DNA from: Primula veris
Lineage: Eukaryota; Streptophyta; Magnoliopsida; Ericales; Primulaceae
DNA length: 64,000 bases
NCBI GenBank assembly: GCA_963682055.1
Contig: OY821742.1
Span: 24,492,560-24,556,559 of the forward strand
Direction: 5' to 3'
Shown here: one piece after another, positions 24,269-36,124 of the stretch
Position numbering within the stretch: the stretch's first letter is position 1
How the letters are laid out: every line of letters begins with the position of its first letter
Translations under genes and position numbers: made by a program
The notes under the pieces: generated by a model
What the model was told of the DNA's origin: nothing
Databases searched by the model: none
The model's input: the letters and a program-made list of their open reading frames with translations, nothing else

Positions 24269-25422
24269 GGAATTAATTATTATTATTAACTATTAAATTC
24301 GGAATTAATTAATTTTTTTATTAAATACAAACTCAAAGAAAAAATAATTATTATTTTTCCTGATTTACAGAATCAGGATAATTTTTTAGAAAAATATGGA
24401 TTTTATTTATATAAAATCCGAAAATATATTAATAAAAGCTTTAGTGTTAAAAGTTTGTTAAAAATAAGATAAGGATAGAACCTTTGAAATATCTATCAAA
24501 TCTTTTTCTAACAAAATTGGATTAAAAAGATCCGAACAAATCTTATCTCACCAACTAACCAAATCTTAAAAGAAAATATAAGATTTCATAATATTAAAAA
24601 TTTAATTAATTTTCGAAATTAAAGGATTTTTAATTAATATTAATAAATAATTCGAAATTAATTAATTTTTAATAAATAAAAATTCAAAAAAATTCCAAAT
24701 AATTGCTTTCTCTGATTTCAAGAATCATTTCAATTATTAAAGAAAAAACTGAAAAACAATTGAAAAAAATTAATTATTAATTATTTAATTTAATTATTAT
24801 TTAATTAATTAATTAAAAAAATTGAAATTCCAAAATTATTTTTCTGGTTTGAAGAACCAAGTTCTAGAAAAAAATATTAATTATTTTAATTAACTGGTTT
24901 AAATTTATTTGAATTAATTATTAATTTTAATAAATTTAAGAGAAAAAAAAACTCTGACACCATCCAAATACTTATAACCGCTTGTTCTAAATGGAACTAT
25001 TGTGTGCAACAGAAAATGAAAAACAATTGAGCAATGCTTAAATCCTGTTGTGCCGGTCGGGTTGTCTTGCATCGTGTTGGATCCCGGATAGGAGTAATTC
25101 GTTCTGCACGATTCTCAATTTCTAAAAATTCTTTCAGTCTTTTCTAGTCTGAATAGTGAGAGCCCTTACTCGCATCTCGAGGATTTCTTCGATACATGTC
25201 GCCTGGTGTGTAACGCTCGAATCCCTCCTGATCGGACACAACTCAAGTTGTTCCGCTTTTCTCTAAAAGAAAATGCCTTAAATGGTACTAAAACCTACTA
25301 AGAAATTCGATTAGAACTTTGAGTAACATGGTAGATCGCTTTCTAAATCAGTATTACCCCCACCTTGTTTAGCTGAAAGTAGAAAGCAAATTTAAAATTT
25401 CACTTCTGAACCATTTTAAGCC

Positions 25423-25620
25423 TATCATGAAGCTTGGGATCATTTTAACATGTTATTTAGAGGATGTCCACCCCATGTATTCTACCTAGGAATGGCGATC
25501 CAAATTTTCTATACCTCATTGCGACCAGAGTGGAAGCAAATTGTGGGTATCATTACTCAAGGACAGTTTTTCTCTTTCAGTCCTGCTGAAGGATTAGAGA
25601 AACTACAGATGATTGTGTAA
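25423..25620 (+). pseudogene. Gypsy Gag-like fragment
   Basis: A 65-codon open stretch contains EAWDHFNMLFRGCPPH and QIFYTSLRPEWKQIV, matching the retrotransposon gag pattern EAWERFxxLLxxCPxHxxxxWxxxxxFYxGL. It ends in TAA at 25618. The flanks in the same frame are closed, so only this piece of Gag survives. Confidence 0.6.
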
Positions 25621-26132
25621 ATGACCCCAAAGTGGGAAGGGCCTGAACAGCCAAAAGAACCTGAGCAACCAAACAACTCAATAGTCAAGTCCATCAAGTC
25701 TCAAATATCGAACCTCATTCAATATCTTCCTCATTGCCAAACTCTGAACTAAGTACTTTAACCCCTAAAGGAAATGATGTATCAAAAGGAAACAATCTTA
25801 ATAAAAACTTGGAAGAAAAAACTTGCTCAAACTGTGATATAGTATTTTGCTCGTTTTGCGGGATAGTAGATACTAAACCTATTAAAAAGAAAAAGAGAAG
25901 ATAATAAAAGAGATGGGATAAAAATGAGAAAAAATAGATTAAAAGAAAGCTGAGTGAAACCTTTTGTTGTTAATCTAAGACGTGGTTGAAATCCCAGTTA
26001 GTGTACTCATGCGCCTAAAAGAGCGCAAGCTTAACAAAATAAAATGATGGGATTGCTGACCCTGTTGAGAATGAAAAAGAGTAAGAGAATGCTAATGCAC
26101 AAAATCCTAGGATAATAGCCCGAATGTAGAAG

Positions 26133-26504
26133 GTGATGGTCACAGAGCCTAAAGGCATAGCTTGCGAGCTAATTAACTTTGATAGGCTAGTGGACCAAGG
26201 TGAGAGTGAGTTGATTGATTGTCTAAATGAGAGAGGATTTAAACTTACAAATCATAATGTAGGGGAATATCCCGACCCATTTCCGGTTAATTTTGACATC
26301 TATCAATGTTCAATTTATCGAGCATTGGGTTGGAATAAGTGGAGCTTTCTCCAACTCATTATTGGTGTCACTGTAAGGGTAGAAACTTATATGCAAAATT
26401 ATAATCTTTTAAACTGTGATCAGCCCTGCACAAAATTCCTTAGATATCGTCAGACGATAGAAATTGGTCGAGACTCCTCATCATCTTCTTTTGCGAAAGC
26501 GTAA
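26133..26504 (+). other. Unrecognised open frame in the gypsy relic
   Basis: A 124-codon open frame starting ATG encodes a protein with no motif I can name. It has no signal peptide or membrane segment. It lies between the Gag-like fragment and the purine-rich tract, so it is more likely leftover retroelement coding than a host gene. Confidence 0.25.
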
Positions 26505-28860
26505 GAGGCGTTGTCATCGAAGAAAGCGTCGATGGAGATATAAACGTAATCAAAATATTTATAACTTTGACCGCATCTGAGAAAGAGTCACCCGAAAAAT
26601 ATAAAAAAATAAAAATAGAAGATCTGTCGAATCCCGAGAAGAATCTTGCATTAGTCACAAAGAGTGACAAGGTAGGAGAGGACGTAGGTCCTCCTGCTTC
26701 CATCTAAATTCCACCACCATTCTGCTATCACTTCTATCAATAAATATTCGACAATTTGTTGTTTTGCATATAGTACACATGAGTCTCTTTGGGTTGACTA
26801 ACTCCGTTGTGGTTTACTTTTTCCAACAGTGAGGACACTGTCAGTTTTAGTTGGGGGGAGTGGATATATTGTCGTTGTTTGCTCACGGAAATGGGAAGAA
26901 TTTTTTAAAAATTGTGAATATATGTGTTTTTCTTAGTTATTTAAAACTCCCATTCGTTTTTTTTTTATATATATACGAAAAAAAGAAAAATAAAAAATAT
27001 TTTGAGCCTTTATTTTTATCTCCTACTTTGAAGAATTTTTAGAAGTTTTAGATTTTATAAAGATTTTCTGCCACCCTTACGTTTTATAGATTCTCTTTTA
27101 GTGTTTTTTTTAAACAGACGCAACGATTTTGGACGGATTAATAAAAAACTGAGGAACTGCAGACCTGACTGGTCAAGCCAGGGTGTTTTCAACGGTAGCA
27201 ATTTCTTGGAAATTAGCTCATTTTCCTCCGCTCAGTACCGCACAAAAGTTGTATCTACTTTGTAACTCCGCTATTTATTAATTTTGTAAATAATTTTTGT
27301 GTTTAGGCTATCGTGTTGCAGTATGAATATTTGTGTTAAGGATTGAATATAAAAAAATAAAAATAAAAAACTAAAAAAAAGATAGTTGTGGGAGTAAAGG
27401 CACGTTTATATCTTAGAGTTGACATTGTATGACACACTCTCTATAGTAATTTTTATTTTTCTAAAGTTCTATCAATACGAGTATTAACCACTTAACAAAC
27501 AAAATTGAAAGTGAAATGAGATACAAACTGAATTGAATTTTAAAATGAAGTAGAAAAGCATTTATAAACGTTGAATTAGGCGCAAACATACGATTAAACC
27601 TTGAGTTATCAAGAGATAGAATTACGTAGGGCACTCTTTAGGACCTTCGTACACATGACTGTTAGTCGGGGCACTATATATGACCTAGTTGTAGGATTTC
27701 CTACTGTGGGTTACATCAGCGTAGTAAGAGATTCGAGAGACCCCACTAAATACAGCCGAGTTGCCTAGACTAAGTCAGATACCGAAATGGTCAAGTTGGA
27801 GTTTGCCCGACATCGACATTATTGCATTGTCGACGACTTACAATTGTCCCCAATCTCAACTTTGACACACTTAGTCGATTGGGAGGTTTCTGCGAGACGA
27901 TATTTCTTTTGAGTTTTCGACAGATTTTTGGATTTCACGCAATCATTTTATTTTTATCATTTTTATCGCATTATTTGGTTAGTCAGTAGTACCATGTTGA
28001 TTAGACATTAAGGCAAAGCCTCGATAGATATTTTTTGAGTTGTTTACTCTTTATTAGGCTATTTCCATCATATCTGTTACTTCAAAGAAAAAAATCAAAA
28101 GAAAAAAAAAGAATTGAGATGAAAATAAAAGGGAACTATACCCCATCTCAAACAAAAAAAGTGATAGAAAAAAAAGATAAGAAAAAAAAAACAAAATGAT
28201 TTGATATAGGTCAGCAGTCTCGTTTATTAGGCTAAGTTATCTGTTAATTACACTTGGCTGTTTCTTTTTATTCTTCTTAAATTGAGAAGGGTTGTATTTA
28301 CCGAGTATGATTATAAGTTCGAGTTCATTTCGTTACACATACTAGATACATCTAAAGGAAGTCGTGATTATTAGAGCATTTAGGCATTTCTATTCTTAGG
28401 AGAGTGCATTAGTTCATTGGATACTTCCATTTATAGGAAGTTTTATTTTCGTTATTTGGAGACGACACATACACCGAGCATATTAGTTCGAGGCATGTTT
28501 TCGACATCGACATGAGCCACCACTTGTCTGCTTCTTCACGAGCATAGAAGGTTTGACCATTAGAAGTCTAGCGAACGTATAGGTAATTCAATAAGCCATA
28601 TCAACCCCCGGCGAACATCAAGAAGCCGAAGGAGAGTTTTGAGTGATTGAGTGGTGAGACAGATGTGTACGAGGCAAATAGAAGTACTCTATTCGATTGC
28701 TAGTTAGGAGTCAATTCGGTTGATCATAAGTCCGTGTTTTAGTGGATTGTTATACTCGTTTTTTTCATCTTCATACTTCTACTAAAACCATAACCATGAA
28801 TGCAACTATTATTTCTGACGCCTTCTTAAGATCTTAATAAGCAAACAAGGCAATTGTTCC

Positions 28861-30276
28861 AACTTTTAGAAGCCGTAATAGGCTGTATCGGTGGCAAAAG
28901 ATGACAAGAAATAAGTTAAATATTTACCAAAACACGCTTGCATCTTGTAACATCATGCACTTATTTTTACCACCACTCACACTCACAATTACAGAACAAT
29001 AAAAAACCAATACCACTTGAATGCTACATGTGCTCTAGCTTTTATTGAGAATGTTATTAGATAACTTGAAATTACATAAAACGGAAAATATAAACCAAGT
29101 CAAGTTGACCATACTAACTTGGAAACCATCTCAAACTGAGAATACAGGTGCACGTATAAAGCGAACAGAACACCATAAGTTCAACCAGCACTACATAGAG
29201 AACCAAGTAAGGAACACACGTCTTCAATCAAATTCATTTCAATCATTTCCATATCTATCCCCAAAAATGTAATGGCTTGTATTGAACACCAACCTAATTG
29301 ATCAAAAACACTATCAATCAAGTACAAATCTACCAAACACGTATAACCCATCTCAATGTGAAAACACAAAAAAAAAAAAATCAACTATCATTACAGTCAA
29401 ATATGCAACACATGATTCATAATTTATTTCCAAACCAAATGACTTTAACCAAACTTATTCCTAGCATATTATCATTATTTCAGCCAATTCAAACTACAAC
29501 TTCTAATTATTAAGAATTAACCATTAACCGCACAAACAAAATAAATGCCGCCGAAAATTTCACACTGTTAATCCTTTATTAAAACACCATAAATCTGCAA
29601 CCAAATTTGGATTATTTTTTTAACCCCCAAACGATTCCACTATGGGTGCTGAAACATCACCTCTTATTTCCAAACAGGGAGGCGCACACATGAGCCCTAC
29701 AAAATATGTTAATCCATCAACGACACAACTTCCAAAATGTATTGTATCAACCGTCAAAAAGGAAGTAAAACTTTTGAATATAAAGTATTTCCAGGGATTT
29801 AACTATAAGGCAAATAATACAAGTAAAACAATGATTCTCCTTATTGATAATTATGTTTTTGCAATTGATCTTAAAATAGCTTAAGCTACTTTAATATTTT
29901 TCAAAAACCTTATTCCTTAGGTTGACATATTTGAATCAAAGATAAAACAAGTGAAGGGCACATTACATCCATGAACAAACATCAATTTCTTTTTAACCTT
30001 CAAATTTATACAACTCACAATGAAATATAACCCGGGTCTGTTTGTATACAGAACTATACTTTATTAACTTCACGAAAGGAAATAATCTAAGTAAAACCAA
30101 TCTAATGCTTTAGGTTTCAATTCTGTTTGCTTTTTTTGAAACAAAAAGTTGAACCACAAGATCGTGCAATAACCTGCCTAACCAAGCTAAAGGAACTCAG
30201 ACCCTATACCATGTCACACATATATGGAAACCTAGACCCATTATCCACAGTTACCGCGGTGTTCGAACCCGGTTCA
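28861..30276. other. Unassigned, probable gypsy internal sequence
   Basis: AT-rich sequence with only short open frames (for example 29642-29884, 80 codons, no recognised domain). It lies on the internal side of the primer-binding site at 30277, so it may be the leader or gag start of a minus-strand gypsy element whose coding has decayed. Confidence 0.35.
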
Positions 30277-30288
30277 GCTCTGATATCA
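30277..30288 (-). other. Primer-binding site of a minus-strand LTR element
   Basis: The minus strand reads TGATATCAGAGC, one mismatch from the initiator tRNA-Met primer site. It is followed upstream on the same strand by an LTR end GGGGTATGACA, two bases away. Confidence 0.65.
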
Positions 30289-30290
30289 TC

Positions 30291-31864
30291 TGTCATACCC
30301 CGTATTTTCATTGGAAACCCGAGGCATGAGAAATTAGACATTAAATATAAGACTTGATTTTTCAGAATGAATTGATTTGCAAAAATAATTTATATAACAA
30401 ACAAGCACGATTTATCTCAACGCTACTATTATTATTATTTCCAATAAACAACACTTAATTATTCAAAATCTCATACATTAATATCCATCTTGAAATAACA
30501 CATGTATTGAATAAAAACAAAAAACTATGTGCAAATACCGCCTCGCCTACTCACTCCATTACAAGGTGTTGACTCTTTGCACGAGCAATACAAGACCTGC
30601 ATTCAAAACTCAATCCCAAAACAAATAACAACATTTGCATGAAAGTTTAATAAGAACCTTATGAGCATTTGACCATTTTTAGTACAATTACTTCATTCTA
30701 TTAACAATCTTGTAACCAATCATGTGCTACTAAAATGTCATATAATCAATAACATGATCGAGATTACTAAGACTTGACTTATTAGCCAGTCAACTGAATA
30801 CGACAATAAACCAAATAATAAATACACTTTTATTGGGAACACGGGGACTCTATATCGGGAGTCGACTCAAAAGGGTAGTGTTATATGTAATGCCTATTTC
30901 AGGAGCACCGAAACTCTATATCGGGAGTCGGCTCAACAGGTTTATAAAACACGACCTGTGAGCACTGGGACTCTATATCGATAGTCGGCTCAACAAGTTT
31001 ATAAAGCATATTCATTCCTTTTATATTTCAAATTATAAAACACCAACACGATCTAACAAAAAGAAAAACAACCAATACAACCCAACCTCTTTAACTTGTA
31101 CATAGTGCCCAACACTTGATCAATTCTTAAGAGCTAATAACAAATCTAAGCAGACGGAGTACTTTAAGAGCTTGTGATAAAAGAAACGCCCCATATCGGA
31201 CGAATGATGATCTTTTCCGTTTCAGAATTTATAAAACATGGTTGACCAAATTATATAACGAATCGCCATCAAAACCCGTCTATGCTTAGGCCAACATCGA
31301 TTTCTAGCTATAACTTTTACAAGCTCATCCTCCCTTAAGTTCAGTCGGGTTAATAAAATAGAGACAGGAATAAAACCTAGCCGGATGATAAAAGTCTACT
31401 ATATGTTTGATAAGTATGTAAACATGAAACTCTATGTGTTGTTTGCACAATTAATTTATCAAAGCAAACATAGAAAAATAAGACTAGAGTTTGATAATGC
31501 TCAAGTGATGCGAGACAGTTATAACCGGGACAAAAGTGGAAGTATTAAAAAAATTCCAAATACTTTGTAACAAATGAAATATAAATAACAAACTCTCGAC
31601 TAAAAAAATTGGAAGAAAAGCCAAAAACCAGCAAATAATTTTTTTATGCAAATTGGGAATGGAGTGTGATAATATACTTAGTATTATTATCTAAAGAAAT
31701 GATAATGAGAAAAAAAGGAAAGATTAGAAGACTTGTAAATTTATATTTAAATTGACAACTTGTTCTTCTATGTAAAATTGTTTCCCTTGTTGTTTTTTGT
31801 GGGGTATTTATTTGCACCGGTTTTACTTGGTATGGGGAAACATTTTGCAAAAAGATTTACTTTA
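30291..31864 (-). mobile_element. Gypsy-type LTR (outer edge uncertain)
   Basis: The plus-strand edge TGTCATACCCCGTATTTTC matches the common plant gypsy LTR terminus (TGTCACxxCCC on one strand). The primer site at 30277 confirms the inner border. The outer end is only a guess at ACTTTACA near 31864. Three copies of a GGGACTCTATATCGGGAGTCGGCTCAAC-type unit lie inside at 30840-31007. Confidence 0.45.
30840..31007. repeat. Three-copy repeat with inverted core
   Basis: GACTCTATATCGGGAGTC occurs in three successive, slightly diverged copies about 60 bp apart. The unit contains the inverted pair GACTC...GAGTC and could form a small hairpin. Confidence 0.75.
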
Positions 31865-34131
31865 CATTCAATTAAACAGCTGAAATTTTTATTTTATCCG
31901 TAAATATTTATTTCCGACTCGTTTTACCTTAAAAAAAACAGAGCCTAATGTTAATAATATAGACCGTTTGACTAGCCGCTAATTTGAAGGGTTGAAAACA
32001 CGGATCTCAAGACGGTGATACTTTAAAATTTAGGAGGGTAGCATGATGTATAAGGTTAGATTCGTGATATGCGTCCCCATCTAGACAAAAAGGCCAAGGG
32101 ATGAACAAAATATCTAGGCACTTGCAAATATACAATTTCAGTAAATACTATAAGAGAGAGAGATATATATGACTGTAAGTAAATATTAATATTAAGTTCA
32201 ATTATAAGTTAAAACTACAATATACAAAATCAATTGAAACAAACAAACATTCGTACACAATTCATAAAGAAATCATAAATAGATTGAGTAGCTCAATAAT
32301 TAATTTTAAAACCCAAAAGTTGGACTTACATGCTTACTTTTGGGAGGTGATCCAGTAGCTAGGTCATGTGTCATTTTCTTTTCATTTATTATTCCGATGA
32401 CAAAACCGTGTTTCAGTCATCAGTCGGAGATTAAGAAGTAATTTAGCATTTGCAGCAAAGCTGGAATAATTTATTTATATTAAAAGTTTTGTAGACGTGA
32501 ATGTGTTTAATATTATTGTTGTTAATGTCAACGAGATTATTATGAATGCCAACCAGATATGTACTGCATGTCGTATACAAGTACTTTGAAACAGTATACT
32601 ATAAGTTGATCCCTTAATATATTAGATCGTGTTAACAATGGATCCTCCAACTTTAGTTTTTAACTCAAACCCCTTAATGTATGGTTTTCCTCAACTTTCA
32701 TATCGTATGTACGTAAGCTATTTTAAAATGCTTTAACATATTTAAAAACTTATGGTTTTGATAACAGATTTACATCAAATATTGTTTAAAATTTTAGATC
32801 GAGTATACTTGCAAGTTTCTTCTTTCGTATAGATATATTTATAAATTTACCACTCAATACAAACGTACTGTATTCTTCTTAATCTTAACCATCATCCCGG
32901 GTTAATAACTAGTTCACAAAGGAAATTGAAATTCGAGTATGTTGTTCTATTATAATTGGAGCCAGACTGCTATAAACGGGAAACTAAGCAAGATTACAAG
33001 TAGAAAAGTAATATATTCTTACGTATATATGAAACACTACGTACGACGCCTCTTAATTAGTTTACCCATGTGGCCATGCCTAGTCAGTTTGTTCTTTCGA
33101 TCCTTTCTTTTAACTGTGAATTTGCTATATCACATATCGAACTTTCTATAATAAATAATTTATTTATATTGTCCCAATTTTACAAGTTATCGTTTTTAAG
33201 GTCCCGAGACATCTTTTATAGCTTAGGGGAAATTCGCTTTTAGTACAAAAATAGAAAATTAATTCATTTTTTAGTGCTAGTCCAAAATCTAATTTATTTT
33301 TGGTGTAACTTTTCTCTCATTCACTTCGTTATTATTACTACAAAAAATGGCACAATCGGAGACGATATTTAACGACGGCATTGAAACGTTGCTATTCAGG
33401 ACCAGTTTAACGACAAGATATTGACGATAAATGTGACCAGATTTTTCTCCACTGGAATGACGACGGCCTGACTACTGCCCTAGTAATGGAATGTTTGCCC
33501 ATCACCATTTTAAGATATCGCAACGATTTGGTGCGCATTAACGATGGGAATACAAAATATTGAATGACCCTTGGCAACCGATTGCATTTTTGTCAAGATA
33601 AATCTCTAAATTATTTACCTATGTGTAGTAAAATATCTAAATCATTAATTAAATATTGAATATGAGTAACAGTTCGTTGATATGTTAAAGAATTTGATAA
33701 TAACTTTTAACACTACAATTTGTTATTTATGCCCCTTATACTTATCATTGTATATTTGTATATCAACGCCAAACATTAATACTCAAATTTTATGAGAAAA
33801 TAACATATGAAAAAATAATCATAAAAAAATGACTTTTAATTTTTTCTTAATTAAAATATTTTGGTGTTAATTAACTTTTCATCATTCCCTTATATATTTT
33901 CTTAACTTTACAAGTTCTTTTAAATAATAAAATTTAATAAACTTAAAAAGGGGTCGGGTGACTGTCATGACACAAATTTACCACAAGTTGAAACAGCATA
34001 CGTAAGCCATGAAAAGATCTCCGAGACAAACTACGGTGATGGAAACGAGCATGCAATGGATGATAGCATAGCCGGAGGTGAAGAGAACATAGTCGGAGTC
34101 AACAATGACGAATTTGTTATCAATCTTCTTA
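31865..34131. other. Intergenic, repeat debris
   Basis: No gene is supported. Around 33340 TACTACAAAAAATGGC followed by ACGACGG-type words resembles the end and subterminal repeats of a CACTA transposon. A facing end was not located. Confidence 0.35.
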
Positions 34132-34188
34132 GTTGAGTATATATAGGGGCGGAGCCAGAATTTCAGTTGAGCGGAGACACAATATAAT

Positions 34189-34190
<2 letters not shown>

Positions 34191-34238
<48 letters not shown>
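34191..34238. repeat. (AT)n microsatellite
   Basis: About 48 bp of uninterrupted AT dinucleotides inside the left part of the split hAT-like element. Confidence 0.95.
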
Positions 34239-34242
<4 letters not shown>

Positions 34243-34661
34243 TTTTAGATATGATAAGCGTATTGTTGGAAAAACATGTGAAAACATGGGTGTTTCCGAA
34301 TGGTCACTGGACAAACTTCGAGTCATTATTTCGTGTAGCAGCGCTGAGTTGTTTATACCGTACTCAACGTGGTTGAGTAGCCCGTGTGACGAGCTTCGTA
34401 ACGGTATATCACATGACCTATTCGGAGAATGGGTGTGAATACAAAGTGGCTTCAAAGTTGGTACCTCGGAAGCTCAAATCTGGAAAATCTGGAAAACGAA
34501 ATGGTTAATGAGAAAACCATTTAGAATAATCCCATATTGGAAGATTAAGAGTTAATCTTACAATATATATACCATACCAACCCATGTAGTTATTAAACTA
34601 ACATGTCCACATACACCTAAGAGTATTAGTGTGTACCATACACGCGCGCTCGCTCGTGTCT

Positions 34662-34770
34662 CGGGTCTCGGGTCTCGGGCTCGGGCTCGGGCACGGGCAC
34701 GGGCACGGGCACGGGCGTGGGCTTGGGATTTGGGATTTGGGATTTGTCTCGGGTCTTGGGTCTTGGGTCC
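34662..34770 (+). repeat. G-rich hexamer array in LTR, G-quadruplex-prone
   Basis: GGG triplets separated by three bases (GGGTCTCGGGTCTCGGGCTC and onward through CACGGG and CTTGGG variants) give many consecutive G3N3 units on the plus strand, enough for a G-quadruplex. The array lies about 180 bp upstream of the TATA box. The 3' LTR has the equivalent at about 41398-41535. Confidence 0.85.
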
Positions 34771-34948
34771 AAACCCGAATAGGGAGTTTTGTATAAATTA
34801 CAAAAGCAGTCCCTAGAGTTTCCAGCAAGAGAAACGCCAGCAATAAATGGAATTGATTGCTGCGGTTTCAGAATTAAAGTGAGCGGATTCTGGGGGTGTA
34901 ACTCCCAGAATTGATGACCTATATTTATGGCTGCGGTTTCAGTAGAGC

Positions 34949-34957
34949 ATATAAAAG
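34949..34957 (+). promoter_or_regulatory. LTR TATA box of Copia-3
   Basis: CATATAAAAGG lies upstream of a pyrimidine-rich CCCTCCCCCTCTCATTC stretch. The same position in the 3' LTR reads CTATAAAAGG (41716-41725). Transcription would start about 30 bp downstream. Confidence 0.7.
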
Positions 34958-35306
34958 GCAGCCCTCCCCCTCTCATTCAAACACACCAGAACACACAACA
35001 CAGCATAAGCATCATATAGAGAGAGAGAACCGCACCACCAACAGCTCGACCTGTGGTTCGGTGCCGGTTTCCATACGAGCCACTCTGAGATAGAAGTTGT
35101 ACCTTGGGAACTGCTCAGCAGTTGCCTATTCTTTTAATTTCTGTTATTTAATTTTCAGTCCTTTATTATTCTGTCCATTTAATTTCAATATTGTTTCCTT
35201 TTTTGTATTTACTTTCCAGTACCTTTAGTTTCTGTAATTTACATTTCAGTCTTTCCTATTCTGTAATTTACTTTCCTGTAATTTAATTTCCAGTATTTAC
35301 ATAACA

Positions 35307-35636
35307 GTCCGGGCAGTTTATTTAATAACAGTCCGGGCAGTTTTTTATTTGTCAAAAACAGTCCGGCAGTTTTTTATTGGTTAAAACCAGTCCGGCAGTT
35401 TGTTAAAACCAGTTCGGCAGTTTCTTTTATTACAAAACAGTCCGGCAGTTTCTTAAAACCAGTCCGGCAGTTTCTTTTATTCAAAACCAGTCCGGCAGTT
35501 TGTTTAAAACCAGTCCGGCAGTTTGTTAAAACCAGTCCGGCAGTTTCTGTAAAACCAGTCCGGCAGTTTCTTTGTTAAACAAGTCCGGCAGTTTCTTTAT
35601 AACAGTCCGGCAGTTTCTTTATTACAGTCCAGCAGT
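35307..35636 (+). repeat. CCGGCAGTTT minisatellite in 5' LTR
   Basis: Fourteen units of CAGTCCGGCAGTTT plus a variable T/A-rich spacer (about 22-29 bp period). The 3' LTR array (about 42119-42405) has twelve, so the copies have changed since insertion. Confidence 0.9.
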
Positions 35637-36124
35637 TTTATTTATTTGTTGAGTCATGAATTGTAATTTATATTCCAATTGTGAGAAATAAAATTGTTTA
35701 TTTCCATTGCGTTCCTGTCTTCTTTATTTTATTGTCCTTTCATTTATTGTATTCGAAATAGTATCAAAACCAACAATCTTAAACAATAATATTTTTTGGT
35801 TTTTCTATTTTCGAAATAAGAAAGGACTTTTCTTTTTTATTTTATTGTTGTTGACGTCTCGGTTTTATTCTCGCAAAATCATTGCTAGTTTACTAGAAAT
35901 TGAAATTTGCACATAGAATAAATCCGAATTGGTTTTAATCTTTTTATTCTAGAATACTATAAAGAATTCTTAGTGAAATCAAAAGTAATTTGATTTTCAC
36001 GCTAGAATCTCTTTCATTGGTTTTTATTCTTTTGAAGCAATATAATTAAGTTATAATTAGTATTTGCGATAAATAATTTAGTTTTCTTGCGAGAAACTAA
36101 ACGGTTTTTATATTGTCATTTCAG

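Larger units (their letters stand above)
24274..28860 (+). mobile_element. Ty3/gypsy-like relic
   Basis: This stretch has no intact gene. A Gag-like fragment at 25423-25620 and a purine-rich GTTGGGGGGAGTGG near 26850, preceded by GTGAGGACACTGTCAG, recall the 3' untranslated part of Athila/Tat-type gypsy elements, where a GAGGACAATGT...GGGGGAG block is typical. About 2 kb of non-coding sequence follows, as in those elements. LTR borders, protease and reverse transcriptase were not recognised, so it may be a non-autonomous or heavily deleted copy. Confidence 0.5.
34264..35775 (+). repeat. 5' LTR of Copia-3 (1,512 bp)
   Basis: It carries, in order, a GGG-rich array (34662-34770), a TATA box in CATATAAAAGG (34949), a GA-rich start region near 35020 and a CCGGCAGTTT minisatellite (35307-35636). 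Ends TGTTGG/CCAACA. Confidence 0.95.

Noticed and set aside
34598..34976. Pro/Arg/Gly repeat open frames in the Copia-3 LTR
   Set aside because: They are translations of the G-rich hexamer array in several frames and strands; the same frames recur in the 3' LTR at 41323-41743.
35307..35636. CRISPR-like regular repeat array
   Set aside because: Spacers are short, T/A-rich and not unique, and the array lies within a plant LTR; it is a minisatellite.
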